Notes: a model not told the origin generated them from the sequence alone. A stretch of 64,000 nt of DNA from Caldatribacterium sp051549785 (GCF_051549785.1 NZ_CP189974.1:186001-250000), one strand, 5' to 3'. Shown: positions 25,185 to 34,678, counted from the stretch's first letter. Numbers and translations: made by a program.

Positions 25185-27229
25185 TCTTCTTCCTTCACAA
25201 CCCCCTCCACCCGGACCTCCACATCCCGGGGAATCTCTTCAAAGGCCAGGACCACAAGTTGCGGCAAGGAACCAGAAAAGAGATTCCGGATGCTCCTCCT
25301 CATTTTACCAGGAACAAGGAGGATTGGGAAATGCCCAAGACCCGCCATCTGTTCCATCTTCCTCGAAAGGCTTCCCAGGATTTTCCGGAAGCGCTCTGGG
25401 GAGAGCACCTCCTCTCCAGCAAAGACTCGACCGAGAAAGGCCTCAAGGTTGGCATCGAGGGTGAGCACATGGAGTTTCCTATCGTCTCCCAGGTACTGCC
25501 GGATGATGCTCCGGGAGAGCCTCCGTCGCGCCGCCTCAATGAGTTCGTCAATGCTCTTTGCCTGTCTTGCGGCATCGGCTAAGGCTTCAAGGATGAGCAC
25601 AAGGTCACGAATGGGAACCTGCTCCGCTAAAAGCCCCTGCAGGACCTTCTGCAGGTCTCCTAAAGACAGCACATGGGGGATGAGTTCATCCACCACAGCC
25701 TGGTTCACCCGTTTCACCTGTTCAACGAGAAGCTGCACATCCTGCCGAGTGAGGAGTTCAGCCGCGTGGGATTTCAGAACCTCTGCAAGGTGAGTGATGA
25801 GGACCGATTCCGCATCAACCAGGGTGAACCCTGCGATTTCTGCCGTTTCCTTCTGTGCCTCGCTCACCCAGTACGCCGGGAGGTGAAAGGCCGGCTCCCG
25901 GGTGGGAATGCCCTCGATGGGGACCGCCTCTCCCTGGGGATGGAGCGCCAGATAATGGCGGGGCAAAATTTCTCCCTGGGCAACTTCGACCCCCCGGATT
26001 TTGATCACGTACTGGTTGGGGCGAAGGCGAAGGTTATCCCGTACCCGAATGGGAGGAACCACAAATCCCTTGTCTTTAGCCATGTTGATGCGCATCTGGG
26101 TAATTCGCTCAAGAAGGGTCCCTCCGCTCTGAGGGTCCACAAGGGGAACCAAGGCGTACCCAATCTCGAGCTCGACCGGGTCCACTTCGATGAGGCGGGC
26201 AATCTCCTCAGGACTCTTGGGGAGCTCCTCTTTCTTCGGCGGCTGGGGTGGCTCTTTCCTGGGCTTTTCCCGACCCTGTACCAGGAAGAGCGCCCCGGCG
26301 AGGCTGGCAAGAAGCAGAAAGGGCACCTTCGGGAGACCCGGAACCGCTCCAAGGAAAAGGAGTAAAAGCGCGGTCAAAAGCACCGCCCGGGGGGTCTGGG
26401 TGAGTTCCCTCGTAACATCCTGCCCGAGGTTCTCCTCGCTTGCCGCCCGGGTGACGATAAGGCCGCTTGCGGTGGAAATGAGGAGGGCCGGAATCTGGGC
26501 CACAAGGCCATCACCAACCGTCAAGAGGGCATAGGTCTGGAGGGCATCCTGTAAGTTCAGACCCCGCTGCACCACCCCAACCACAATGCCCCCCAGGAAG
26601 TTGATCATGGTGATGATGAGGCCAGCAATCGCATCGCCCCGAACGAACTTGCTCGCCCCGTCCATGGCCCCGTAGAAATCGGCCTGCCGCTCAATCTCCC
26701 GGCGCCGGCGACGAGCCTCCGCTTCATCGATGAGTCCTGCATTCAGGTCGGCATCAATGCTCATCTGTTTCCCCGGCATGGCATCGAGGGTGAACCGGGC
26801 CGCGACCTCGGCGATGCGGTTGGCGCCGTTTGTAATGACCACAAACTGGATGATGACGAGGATGAAAAAGACGATGAATCCGACGACGTAGTTCCCTCCT
26901 ACCACGAACTGCCCGAAGGCGGCAATAAGCCTCCCCGCATAGCCCTGGAGGAGGATGAGCCGGGTTGTGGAGACATTGAGAGCCAGGCGAAAGAGGGTGG
27001 CAAAAAGGAGCAGCGAGGGGAAGACCGAGAACTGGAGGGGATTCGTGATGTAGGTGGTGACAAGGAGGGTCATGACCGAGAGGGTGAGGTTACAGCTCAA
27101 GAGGAAATCAACGAAGAACGGAGGAAGGGGAATCACCATCATGAGGATGATGAGGATGAAAAGGAAGGCAAAGAGGAAGTCACTGCTTCTTGTCGTTCGC
27201 TCAAGAACCCGCACAAGCGTTTCCCTCAC
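25181..27229 (-). CDS. flhA: FlhA, flagellar type III export component
   Basis: FlhA forms the nonameric export gate. The 682-residue protein has about eight N-terminal membrane spans, the conserved cytoplasmic loop with MDGASKFVRGDAIAG, and a large cytoplasmic domain after about residue 330. Length is normal. It is followed directly by the PilZ gene; flhF and flhG, which usually follow flhA, are missing here. Confidence 0.96.
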   Translation of the reverse strand: MRETLVRVLERTTRSSDFLFAFLFILIILMMVIPLPPFFVDFLLSCNLTLSVMTLLVTTYITNPLQFSVFPSLLLFATLFRLALNVSTTRLILLQGYAGRLIAAFGQFVVGGNYVVGFIVFFILVIIQFVVITNGANRIAEVAARFTLDAMPGKQMSIDADLNAGLIDEAEARRRRREIERQADFYGAMDGASKFVRGDAIAGLIITMINFLGGIVVGVVQRGLNLQDALQTYALLTVGDGLVAQIPALLISTASGLIVTRAASEENLGQDVTRELTQTPRAVLLTALLLLFLGAVPGLPKVPFLLLASLAGALFLVQGREKPRKEPPQPPKKEELPKSPEEIARLIEVDPVELEIGYALVPLVDPQSGGTLLERITQMRINMAKDKGFVVPPIRVRDNLRLRPNQYVIKIRGVEVAQGEILPRHYLALHPQGEAVPIEGIPTREPAFHLPAYWVSEAQKETAEIAGFTLVDAESVLITHLAEVLKSHAAELLTRQDVQLLVEQVKRVNQAVVDELIPHVLSLGDLQKVLQGLLAEQVPIRDLVLILEALADAARQAKSIDELIEAARRRLSRSIIRQYLGDDRKLHVLTLDANLEAFLGRVFAGEEVLSPERFRKILGSLSRKMEQMAGLGHFPILLVPGKMRRSIRNLFSGSLPQLVVLAFEEIPRDVEVRVEGVVKEEE

Positions 27230-28296
27230 AGGGACCTCCCCTCCCGAGCTGCCTGAAGGCGGTACACAAAGGCGAGGATTTCAGCCACCGCCCGATAGAG
27301 GAAATGAGGAATCTCCTGACCAACCTCACAGAAACGGTAGAGATCCCAGGCCACTTCCCTGTTCTCCACGATGGGAACACCGTGTTCCCGGGCAATGGCC
27401 TTGATTCTCTCGGCAAGGAGCCGCTTCCCCTTGGCCACAAGGACCGGAGCCCGCATCTTCCCCCGCTCATACCGCAACGCACAGGCCACGTGCACCGGAT
27501 TCGTGACCACCACCTGAGCCTTCGGCACCTCCTGCATCATCCGCCGGCGCGCGAGCTCCCGCTGACGGGCCCGAAGACGGGACTTCACAAGCGGGTCTCC
27601 TTCAGTTCGCCGGTACTCTTCCTTGAGTTCTTCCTTGGTCATCCGGATATTCCGCTCGTACTCAAAGCGCTGGTAAAAAAGGTCAAAAAACCCCACGGCG
27701 AGGAAGAGCCCTCCAAGGTACAGCCCAAGTTTTCTTACGAGCCCCCCAGAGGCCCGGAGAGCCTCCAGAAGCTCCATCCCCAAAAGGTCCCCGAAAACCG
27801 GCAGTGACCCCCGAAGAACGACATAGGCGAGGAGGATTCCCAGGAGAGTTTTCAGGGCCACCTTGAGGAACTCCACAACCGTGCGAAGCGAAAAGAGCCG
27901 CCCCATGCCCTGCAGGGGGTTCACCTGGTCAAAGCGGGGCCGAAGCCGCTCGAAGGAAAACACAAAGCCCGTCTGCACGAATCCCAAGAAAACCCCCATT
28001 CCCAGGGCCAGGGCCACAAAAGGTGCTACAGCCTGCACGAAGTACGACCCCCCAAGGCGGAGTACCGAGCTTGCCCAGGAGAAATCCGGGGAAGGAGGAA
28101 GTCGCTCCGTCCAGAGCACTGCAAAGCACTCCTCGAGCTTCCGGGCAGAGTGCGGAAGCAGAGCCCCTAAGGCGAGGAAAAGCGAGAGGAAATGGAAACT
28201 GCTTGAGAAATCGACGCTTACGGGTACCTGGCCTTTCTTCCTCAGCTCTTCCCGGCGCCTCGGCGTTGGGGCTTCGGTCTTCTCCTGGGCAGGCAT
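27226..28296 (-). CDS. flhB: FlhB, flagellar export specificity switch
   Basis: FlhB switches export from hook to filament proteins. The 356-residue protein has four membrane spans and a cytoplasmic domain. The autocleavage motif, normally NPTH, reads N266-P-V-H269 here, so the cleaved N-P bond is kept while threonine is replaced by valine. It follows a 54-base gap after fliR that contains the TGGCAA-N5-TTTATCC element, so it may have its own promoter. GGAGG precedes the ATG. Confidence 0.95.
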   Translation of the reverse strand: MPAQEKTEAPTPRRREELRKKGQVPVSVDFSSSFHFLSLFLALGALLPHSARKLEECFAVLWTERLPPSPDFSWASSVLRLGGSYFVQAVAPFVALALGMGVFLGFVQTGFVFSFERLRPRFDQVNPLQGMGRLFSLRTVVEFLKVALKTLLGILLAYVVLRGSLPVFGDLLGMELLEALRASGGLVRKLGLYLGGLFLAVGFFDLFYQRFEYERNIRMTKEELKEEYRRTEGDPLVKSRLRARQRELARRRMMQEVPKAQVVVTNPVHVACALRYERGKMRAPVLVAKGKRLLAERIKAIAREHGVPIVENREVAWDLYRFCEVGQEIPHFLYRAVAEILAFVYRLQAAREGRSL

Positions 28297-28329
28297 GGTT
28301 ACCCTCCTGAGGCTTCTTCCAGCTTTTGT

Positions 28330-28347
28330 GGATAAAAAAATTTGCCA
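28330..28347 (-). promoter_or_regulatory. Sigma-54-like element before flhB
   Basis: On the minus strand TGGCAA (28347-28342), five bases and TTTATCC (28336-28330) lie about 46 bases before the flhB ATG. The spacing is that of -24/-12 promoters, but the -12 half lacks GC. The same pattern precedes flgB and the operon at 59178. Confidence 0.4.
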
Positions 28348-28350
28348 CCT

Positions 28351-29118
28351 TCAGGGAGCACCAAGCACGCGAAAGAAGGCCCGAACGAAAAGATCCAGAG
28401 CATTCTCAAGAACGGGGAAAAGATACGGCAGTGTCGAAAGCGCGATGAAGAACCCAACACCGATATTCAGAGGAAGACCCACGATGAAGACGTTCATTTG
28501 GGGAATGGCCCGGGAGAGCACGGCAAGGGTGAAGTTGGCAAGAAACAGCGCCACAACTACCGGTGCTCCAAAACGCAAAGCGAGCAACATCACCTCCCCC
28601 ACAAGGCGCACGAACGAGGGGGCAAAATCCGCCTGCAGGGTGAAGGTTCCGGGGGGGATGAGAGTAAAGGAACGCACAAGCCCAAGAAGCGTCACCCGGT
28701 ATCCTCCGGTTCCCAGGTAGTACATGGTGGCAAGGAGGAGGTAGAATTGCCCCATGACGGAAGACCCCAGGTTCGACAGGGGATCCACCACGTTCACGTA
28801 GCTAAAGCCCATCTGGAAGTCGACAATCTCTCCCGCAATCTGCACCGAGGAAAAGACGAGGTTCGTCACCACCCCAAAGACCACGCCCAGAAGCGCTTCC
28901 CGGAAAAGCGAAAGAAGGTACGCTCCAGAAAACCCTGGAAAAGTCGGAGCACTCTCCCGAACAAGGGGCAGACACAAAAACGCAAGAAACACGGAAAAGC
29001 CAATCTTCACATGAGGTGGGATGAGCCGGCTCTGAAAAATCGGAGCGGTGAGGAAGAGTCCAAGACAGCGCGCAAGAAGAAGCAAAAAGAGCAGGAAGTC
29101 TTTTAAAGAAAACACCAT
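28351..29118 (-). CDS. fliR: FliR, flagellar export gate protein
   Basis: This 255-residue integral membrane protein with about six to seven hydrophobic segments is part of the FliPQR export channel. It has the conserved early segment ARCLGLFLTAPIF and FQMGFSYVNVVDPLS in the centre, typical of FliR. It follows fliQ by six bases. Length is normal and it is separate from flhB. Confidence 0.94.
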   Translation of the reverse strand: MVFSLKDFLLFLLLLARCLGLFLTAPIFQSRLIPPHVKIGFSVFLAFLCLPLVRESAPTFPGFSGAYLLSLFREALLGVVFGVVTNLVFSSVQIAGEIVDFQMGFSYVNVVDPLSNLGSSVMGQFYLLLATMYYLGTGGYRVTLLGLVRSFTLIPPGTFTLQADFAPSFVRLVGEVMLLALRFGAPVVVALFLANFTLAVLSRAIPQMNVFIVGLPLNIGVGFFIALSTLPYLFPVLENALDLFVRAFFRVLGAP

Positions 29119-29124
29119 ACCACT

Positions 29125-29394
29125 TCACCGGAAGAGCAGGGGGAGGTTCCAGAAAAGCTCCCGAGCAAAGTCAAGGAGTGTCCGGACCATCCAGGGCCCA
29201 AGGAGAACACCGATGACGATAACGGCAAGGATTTTGGGGACAAAGGTTAGGGTGAGCTCGTGGATCTGGGTTACGGCCTGGAAAATGCTCACGAGAATCC
29301 CCACGAGTAAAGCCACACCAAGGACCGGAAGGGCGATCTTGAGGACCACAAGGAGCGCTTCCTGCCCCACGGTGAAAAAGAGTTCTTCAGTCAT
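29125..29394 (-). CDS. fliQ: FliQ, flagellar export gate protein
   Basis: This 89-residue protein has two membrane hairpins and the FliQ-type segment QAVTQIHELTLTFVPK between them. It forms the export gate with FliP and FliR. It sits between fliP and fliR, six bases from each. Confidence 0.95.
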   Translation of the reverse strand: MTEELFFTVGQEALLVVLKIALPVLGVALLVGILVSIFQAVTQIHELTLTFVPKILAVIVIGVLLGPWMVRTLLDFARELFWNLPLLFR

Positions 29395-29400
29395 GGTACC

Positions 29401-30249
29401 TCACCGGAAACTCAGAACGAGCCCCCGGGTGATGAGGGCCCAGCCGTCGATGAGCACAAAGAGGAGAATCTTGAACGGCAGGGAAATGAGCACAGGGGGG
29501 AGCATCATCATCCCCATGGACATGAGGATGCTCGCCACCACCATGTCGATGACGAGGAAGGGCACGTAAATGAGAAACCCCATGGTGAAGGCCGTCTTGA
29601 GCTCGCTCACGATGAAGGCTGGAATGAGCACATGGGTGGGGATGTCCGCCTGCGTTCTCGGTCGGGGGAGACCGGAAAGCGACACCATGAGGGCAAGGTC
29701 ACGTTCTTCAGTCTGGCGAAACATGAACTCCCGGAGGATACCGATACCCCGCTCCAGAGCCTCTTTTTGGGAAATGGTCCCCGCAAAATAGGGGGCAAGT
29801 GCCTCGCTCTGGATACGGGAGAACGTCGGCGCCATAACGAACGCCGTGAGAAAGAGGGCAAGGCCGATGAGCACAGGAGTGGGAGGAATCTGCTGGGACC
29901 CCAGGGCATTTCGAACAAACCCGAGGACCACCACGATCCGGGTGAAAGACGTCACCATAACAAGCAGTGCTGGAGCAAGGCTCAGGATCGTAAGGAGCAG
30001 AAGAATCTGGAGAGAAAGGGCAAAGTCCTGGGGTGTGCCCTCTTTTGGGGGCTCAACGATGACCCGGGGCAGAAGAGGTAGAGGAAACTCCTGGGCCCCG
30101 GCCCGGGTAAAAAAGAGCACGAAAACGACCAGAAGACTCCAGAACGTCGCTTTGTGCCACTCAACTTGGGGGAGAGGATTTGCGGAAAATCCGCTCCAGA
30201 TACCCCGAGAAACCCTCTGTTTTCGGCTGCTCCACGAGATCCTCAGCAT
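29401..30249 (-). CDS. fliP: FliP, flagellar export gate protein (start uncertain)
   Basis: FliP is the core of the FliPQR channel. Visible signatures are MVTSFTRIVVVLGFVRNALG and IPAFIVSELKTAFTMGF. A signal-peptide-like segment (WSLLVVFVLFFTRAGAQ) lies near residues 37-53. The only standard in-frame codon before that is the ATG at 30249, 89 bases inside fliO; no ATG, GTG or TTG occurs between it and a GTG within the hydrophobic segment. So either the protein has a 30-residue basic extension or a rare start codon is used near 30165. Confidence 0.9.
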   Translation of the reverse strand: MLRISWSSRKQRVSRGIWSGFSANPLPQVEWHKATFWSLLVVFVLFFTRAGAQEFPLPLLPRVIVEPPKEGTPQDFALSLQILLLLTILSLAPALLVMVTSFTRIVVVLGFVRNALGSQQIPPTPVLIGLALFLTAFVMAPTFSRIQSEALAPYFAGTISQKEALERGIGILREFMFRQTEERDLALMVSLSGLPRPRTQADIPTHVLIPAFIVSELKTAFTMGFLIYVPFLVIDMVVASILMSMGMMMLPPVLISLPFKILLFVLIDGWALITRGLVLSFR

Positions 30250-30604
30250 CGAGCTCCAGAACCTCCCGTACCGTACTGCCCGTGTGGGCGATCACCACGA
30301 TGCGTTTCCCTACCTCAAGGAGGTACAGGGTGAGATTCCCCCGCAGGGGCAGGACATCAAGGAGGCGCATGTAGCGGGAAGAGGAAAAACGAAGGCCGCC
30401 TCCTGAGTACCGGCGAAGGAGATACGAAACCCCCCAGAGCATACCCGCCACCACAAGAAAGGCAAGAAAAAAGCGAACGATACTCACTCCTTCCCCCCAG
30501 GACGAAGGAGGGGTGACTTCCGGAAGATGCAGTGCTTCTTCGGCAAAGGCCGCCTGAGAAAGGATAGCCAAAAACGCCACGAACCCCCAGAACACCCTCC
30601 TCAT
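30161..30604 (-). CDS. fliO: FliO, flagellar export assembly protein
   Basis: This 147-residue protein has a signal peptide (about residues 1-21), a second membrane span (about 44-65) and a small cytoplasmic FliO domain (YMRLLDVLPLRGNLTLYLLEVG). FliO helps assemble the FliP ring. It starts at the end of fliY with a four-base overlap and precedes fliP. Confidence 0.9.
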   Translation of the reverse strand: MRRVFWGFVAFLAILSQAAFAEEALHLPEVTPPSSWGEGVSIVRFFLAFLVVAGMLWGVSYLLRRYSGGGLRFSSSRYMRLLDVLPLRGNLTLYLLEVGKRIVVIAHTGSTVREVLELDAEDLVEQPKTEGFSGYLERIFRKSSPPS

Positions 30605-31629
30605 ATTCGCGTCTCCCGGATGCTCCGCATCCGCTCCTCAGGGCTGACAATCTCTGTAATCCTGATACCAAAGTTCTCCTCAATCACCACGACTTCGCCC
30701 CGGGCAAAGAGGACATCGTTCACGTAGAGGTCCACCGGCTCTCCCGCGAGTTTATCGAGCTCAATGATGGATCCAGGGCCAAGGTCGAGAATTTCCCGTA
30801 CCGAAAGCCTGGTCCTCCCAAGCTCCACCACAAGGGGCAGCGTCACGTCAAAGAGGAGCTCAAGATTTGCCCGTTCCTGAGATTCACCACGTTTTTTGAA
30901 TTCCACGAACTCCACCGGCTGGGCCTTCACCTTTGCTCTCTCCTTCTCTTCGCGCCTGCCCCTTTCCTCCAGCGGCTCCTCCTGCACCTTTGCACTTCCC
31001 ACCCCGGCAGATACCTCCTCCTTCGCCGCTTCTTCCGGCAAAAGCACGGCCACGATTTCCCGGGCAAAGGACAGGGGGACAATCTGGAGCATGGTGCTGT
31101 CGATGACACCCTCAACGCTCAAACGAAAATGGACCACCACGAAAAAGGGTTCTTTCTGGGCCTCAAGCCAGGTTCGCTCTGCCGCTTCAGCGTCCTGCCA
31201 GATGGTCTCGGGAGGAGAGATGTTGATGCGCCTTCCCAGAAAATCCGACATTGCCGTGCAGGCCGAGCCCATCATCTGGTTCATGGCCTCCGAAATGGCG
31301 CTCACTTCAATCTCCCCGAGAACTTCCGGAAGCCCTTCCTTCCCATCCCCTCCCATCATGAGGTTCACCATGACTTTCGCATCCTCCTCCTTCACGAAGA
31401 GGAGGTTCTCTCCCCGGAGCCCTTCCTGGTACACCACCCGAACGAGGAGGTGTCGCTCGGGGAAGAGTTCGGGAACCTTCTCCTTTGCTACGACCTCAAC
31501 CTCGGGGACGGTGATCTCCACCCGTTTCCCCAGAAGGCCACTCAGGGCCGTAGCCGCTGACCCCATGGAGATATTGCCGAGTTCTCCAACAACATCCCGT
31601 TCCTGAGCACTCAGGATTTCCTCGCTCAT
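30601..31629 (-). CDS. fliY: FliY, flagellar switch protein with CheC-like and FliN domains
   Basis: This 342-residue protein joins an N-terminal CheC-like phosphatase part, with the motifs GELGNISMGSAATALS and EAMNQMMGSACTAMSD, to a C-terminal SpoA/FliN domain (LVVELGRTRLSVREILDLG) through an acidic linker. It forms the rotor switch with FliM and FliG and can dephosphorylate CheY-P. It overlaps fliM and fliO by four bases. Confidence 0.95.
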   Translation of the reverse strand: MSEEILSAQERDVVGELGNISMGSAATALSGLLGKRVEITVPEVEVVAKEKVPELFPERHLLVRVVYQEGLRGENLLFVKEEDAKVMVNLMMGGDGKEGLPEVLGEIEVSAISEAMNQMMGSACTAMSDFLGRRINISPPETIWQDAEAAERTWLEAQKEPFFVVVHFRLSVEGVIDSTMLQIVPLSFAREIVAVLLPEEAAKEEVSAGVGSAKVQEEPLEERGRREEKERAKVKAQPVEFVEFKKRGESQERANLELLFDVTLPLVVELGRTRLSVREILDLGPGSIIELDKLAGEPVDLYVNDVLFARGEVVVIEENFGIRITEIVSPEERMRSIRETRI

Positions 31630-32612
31630 TGCCCTTCCTCCTCCACGTACTCGGTGACTTTCACCGCCAGGCGCCGGCCACTTCTTCCTGGAAGCCCTCG
31701 CATTTTCACCCGTTTCCCCACGTAAATCTCAAGAGGTTCATGAACCCTCCGGTCAAGGAGTAGAACGTCCCCAACCTCAAGCGCAAGGAGTTCCCGAAGC
31801 CGGATATGGGCCTCCCCAAGCTTCACCCAGACCGGAAGCTGAACCCGCTGGATCCAGTACCTGATGTTCTCCTGAGCCCTGGCGTCGTAGCTTTTCCGGG
31901 AAGCGAACCACAGGGAAGCGCTGAGCTTCTGCGTTATGGGTTCCACGACGATGTACGGGATACAGACCGTCATGACTCCACTCCGCTCCCCTACCTCGAC
32001 CTCGAAAGAAAAAAGCACCACCATGTCATTCCCCGAGACAACTTGCACAAATTCGAGGTTCGACTCTAAGTTCTCTACCCTCGGATCGATCTGGTAGATG
32101 TTTGCCCAGGCTTCTTTAAGGGCACTCATGAGCCGCTCCACAACTTCGAGCATGATCCGGTTCTCAATTTCCGTGAGGGGACGAAGATGCCCAGGAGGTG
32201 CCCCCACCCCTCCAAGGAGCCGGTCGATCATGGAAAATACCACGTCAAGGCTCATCTGCAGGATACACCGTCCCTCAAGAGGAGGGATGGAGAAAACGCA
32301 GACGAAAGTGGGGCTGGGAACAGAGCGCACGAACTCATCGTAAGTGAGCTGGTCCACGGAAACAAGGTCAACCTGCAGGCGGCTCCGCAGAAACCCTGCG
32401 AGATTCGTTGCCCCGAGGCGAGCAAAGGTGGAGAAAATCATGTGGAATGTCCGGATCTGGTCTTTAGAGAACTTCTCCGGACGGCGGAAGTCGTAAACCT
32501 TGAGACGGACCTCGGGTTTTGCCCCTTCTTTGATTCTCTCCGCTTCCGCTGCGCCGGAGCTCAGTGCTCGAAGCAGGGCATCAATTTCTTCCTGCGAGAG
32601 GATTTCCCCCAT
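31626..32612 (-). CDS. fliM: FliM, flagellar motor switch protein
   Basis: FliM binds CheY-P and sets rotor direction. The 328-residue protein has the N-terminal CheY-binding stretch LSQEEIDALLRAL (residues 5-17), the middle domain and the C-terminal SpoA domain. It is followed by fliY with a four-base overlap and preceded by fliL. Confidence 0.96.
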   Translation of the reverse strand: MGEILSQEEIDALLRALSSGAAEAERIKEGAKPEVRLKVYDFRRPEKFSKDQIRTFHMIFSTFARLGATNLAGFLRSRLQVDLVSVDQLTYDEFVRSVPSPTFVCVFSIPPLEGRCILQMSLDVVFSMIDRLLGGVGAPPGHLRPLTEIENRIMLEVVERLMSALKEAWANIYQIDPRVENLESNLEFVQVVSGNDMVVLFSFEVEVGERSGVMTVCIPYIVVEPITQKLSASLWFASRKSYDARAQENIRYWIQRVQLPVWVKLGEAHIRLRELLALEVGDVLLLDRRVHEPLEIYVGKRVKMRGLPGRSGRRLAVKVTEYVEEEGQ

Positions 32613-32623
32613 GTTCCCACTCC

Positions 32624-33109
32624 CTATTGCATGACAAAGTCCAGGAAGTACACGCTCTCCACTTCCCCCTGGGTAAGCATCCCGTTGATGCGCTCGGCGA
32701 TGAGGCGCTTCAGGCGCTCTTTGCCTTCGGGAGTCGCCAAATCTTCAGACGTCTGGGCACTGAGGATCATGATGATGGCATCCCGAATCTCCACGCTCTT
32801 TTTCCGGAGCTCGTCCTCGGCCTTCTGATTGCTCAAGGCGACGCTAATGACCGCCTTGAGGTAGCGGAGGTTGTCCTTGTCCGCAAGGTTCACAAGGAAA
32901 TTCCCCTCAAAGGTGTAAATGATGGGTTCCTTTGCCCGAACCTTTCGGGGTGCGTCTCCTTTCGGTGCAAGGAACCCGCTCTGTTTCAGGAAATTGTACC
33001 CCATGAAGCCCACCATGGCGAGGACAAGGATGAGCAGGATGCTCTTTAGCGAAAACCCCTTCTTTTCTTTCTTTTCTTCTCCGGCAACCTCTTCTGCTCT
33101 CTTCGCCAT
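32624..33109 (-). CDS. fliL: FliL, flagellar basal-body-associated protein
   Basis: This 161-residue single-span protein has a basic cytoplasmic N-terminus, a span at about residues 20-38 and a periplasmic FliL domain (GNFLVNLADKDNLRYLKAVISV). It supports stator function. The ATG at 33109 is 14 bases after the motB stop; the open frame to 33214 overlaps motB and is not needed. Confidence 0.93.
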   Translation of the reverse strand: MAKRAEEVAGEEKKEKKGFSLKSILLILVLAMVGFMGYNFLKQSGFLAPKGDAPRKVRAKEPIIYTFEGNFLVNLADKDNLRYLKAVISVALSNQKAEDELRKKSVEIRDAIIMILSAQTSEDLATPEGKERLKRLIAERINGMLTQGEVESVYFLDFVMQ

Positions 33110-33122
33110 CGGTCCCTCCTCC

Positions 33123-33842
33123 CTACTCCTCCCGGAGGATAACCACCTCAACCCTCCGGTTCTTCCGCCGGTTCTCCTCACTCGTGTTGGGAACAAGAGG
33201 ACGGTACTCTCCATATCCTACCGCAATGAGACGCTCAGGGGGAATCCCCTGCTTCTCGATGAGGTACCGCAAAACGGCAATCGCCCGGGCTGCAGAGAGC
33301 TCCCAGTTTGAGGGGAATTGAGGCGTGTTGATGGGAAGGTCACAGGTGTGCCCCTCGATGCGGACAGCGTTGGGAATCTTCTTCAGGACTTCAGCAAGGG
33401 CATCGAGAACCGGAATCATCTCCGGACGGAGGTTTGCTCTGCCGATGTCAAAGAAGACGTTATCGAGGAAGGTCACCACAAGCCCCCGCTCATCAATCCG
33501 GACGCTCACCTTTTCCGGTGAGAGTTGCGCTTCCTGGATGAGCTTTCGCTCAATCTCCTTCATGAGCCCGACGAGTTTCAGCTGTACCACCCCTGATGGA
33601 CTGAGCTGGCTCGGGGGTTTGGGAACGGGGATTTCTGAAGGGGAAAACACCCGCGGTCCTCCTTCAAGGACACCTAAAGCCCCCTGAATGGAGGACACAA
33701 TCTCCTTGAACCGGGCAACGTCAATGGTAGAAAGGGCAAAGAGAAGGACGAAAAAGCACAAAAGCAGCGACATGAAATCCCCATAGGTCAGCGCCCAGAG
33801 TGGTGCACCAGGCGGCGCTTCTTCCTCGCGCTTTCTTGGCAC
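33123..33842 (-). CDS. motB: MotB, flagellar stator subunit
   Basis: MotB anchors the stator to peptidoglycan and carries the proton path. The 239-residue protein has one membrane span with the ion-carrying D22 (ALTYGDFMSLL), a plug region, and a C-terminal OmpA-like domain (IEGHTCDLPI and NWELSAARA). The YGDFMSLL context is MotB-like, which suggests proton drive, but this is not decisive. Confidence 0.95.
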   Translation of the reverse strand: MPRKREEEAPPGAPLWALTYGDFMSLLLCFFVLLFALSTIDVARFKEIVSSIQGALGVLEGGPRVFSPSEIPVPKPPSQLSPSGVVQLKLVGLMKEIERKLIQEAQLSPEKVSVRIDERGLVVTFLDNVFFDIGRANLRPEMIPVLDALAEVLKKIPNAVRIEGHTCDLPINTPQFPSNWELSAARAIAVLRYLIEKQGIPPERLIAVGYGEYRPLVPNTSEENRRKNRRVEVVILREE

Positions 33843-33853
33843 TGGAACTCACC

Positions 33854-34675
33854 TCACGCCTCTCTCGTTTGCCGGAGGGGAATGACCCGTTCCTGGCCCT
33901 CCCGGGTCCGTTCAAACTGCTCCCGGATTTCCGGAGCAAAGAAGGATTTGAGCTTCTCCTCAACAATCCTTGGGTTATCCCCGGCCTGAATGGAGAGGAT
34001 GCCCTCGATGATGACCTCTTTGAGGAGTATCTCCTGAGCGCTCCGGAGTTTGAGTTTATTCGCCACCGGAAGGCAGAAGAGGTTCGCGATGAGCGCCCCG
34101 TAGAGGGTGGTGAGGAGGGCCACCGCCATTCCCGGCCCGACCTTCTTGGGGTCGTCAAGGTGAACGAGCATCGCCACAAGACCAATGAGGGTTCCGATGA
34201 GCCCAAAGGCCGGGGCAAAACTCGCCATGGTCTCAAACACCGCCCGTCCGGTTTTGTGACGTTCCTCCATGAAGAGGAGTTCCGTCTCGAGGATGCTTTT
34301 GAGAAGCTGGGGATCTGTGCCGTCCACTACAAGCTGAATGCCCTTTTTGAAGAAGGGGTCATCAAAGCGGTTCGCTTCCTCCTCAAGCGCCAGGAGCCCT
34401 TCCTTTCTTGCCTTCTCCGCCAGCGCCACAAGCGTCCCGATGATTTCTGAAGGGTCGGGGAGCTTCTCCTGCATGGCAATCTGGAAGAGCTTCATCGCCT
34501 TCATCACCTGGTTGAGGCGAAAGCTGATCATAGTGGCGGCCAACGTCCCCCCACCGGTGATGAGGATGGAGGGGATGTTGATGTAAATCTGCATGTTCCC
34601 TCCAGCAGAGCTCAGCATGCCCCAGAAAACGAGAACAATCCCGATACCGAGTCCGGCCAGCGTCGCTATGTCCAT
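33854..34675 (-). CDS. motA: MotA, flagellar stator subunit
   Basis: This 273-residue protein has four membrane spans and the cytoplasmic loop with charged residues that push the FliG rotor. The segments ITGGGTLAATMISF and APAFGLIGTLIGLVAML are typical of MotA. It sits between flbD and motB, with three and eleven base gaps. Confidence 0.95.
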   Translation of the reverse strand: MDIATLAGLGIGIVLVFWGMLSSAGGNMQIYINIPSILITGGGTLAATMISFRLNQVMKAMKLFQIAMQEKLPDPSEIIGTLVALAEKARKEGLLALEEEANRFDDPFFKKGIQLVVDGTDPQLLKSILETELLFMEERHKTGRAVFETMASFAPAFGLIGTLIGLVAMLVHLDDPKKVGPGMAVALLTTLYGALIANLFCLPVANKLKLRSAQEILLKEVIIEGILSIQAGDNPRIVEEKLKSFFAPEIREQFERTREGQERVIPLRQTREA

Positions 34676-34678
34676 GGC

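Noticed and set aside
28327..28335. Perfect DnaA-box sequence TTATCCACA before flhB, and another at 59208-59216.
   Set aside because: Each lies inside the longer promoter-like element; two isolated boxes 31 kb apart do not make an origin.
28297..28350. T-run after fliR as a terminator.
   Set aside because: No stable stem precedes the T7 run; the stretch is better explained as part of the TGGCAA-N5-TTTATCC element.
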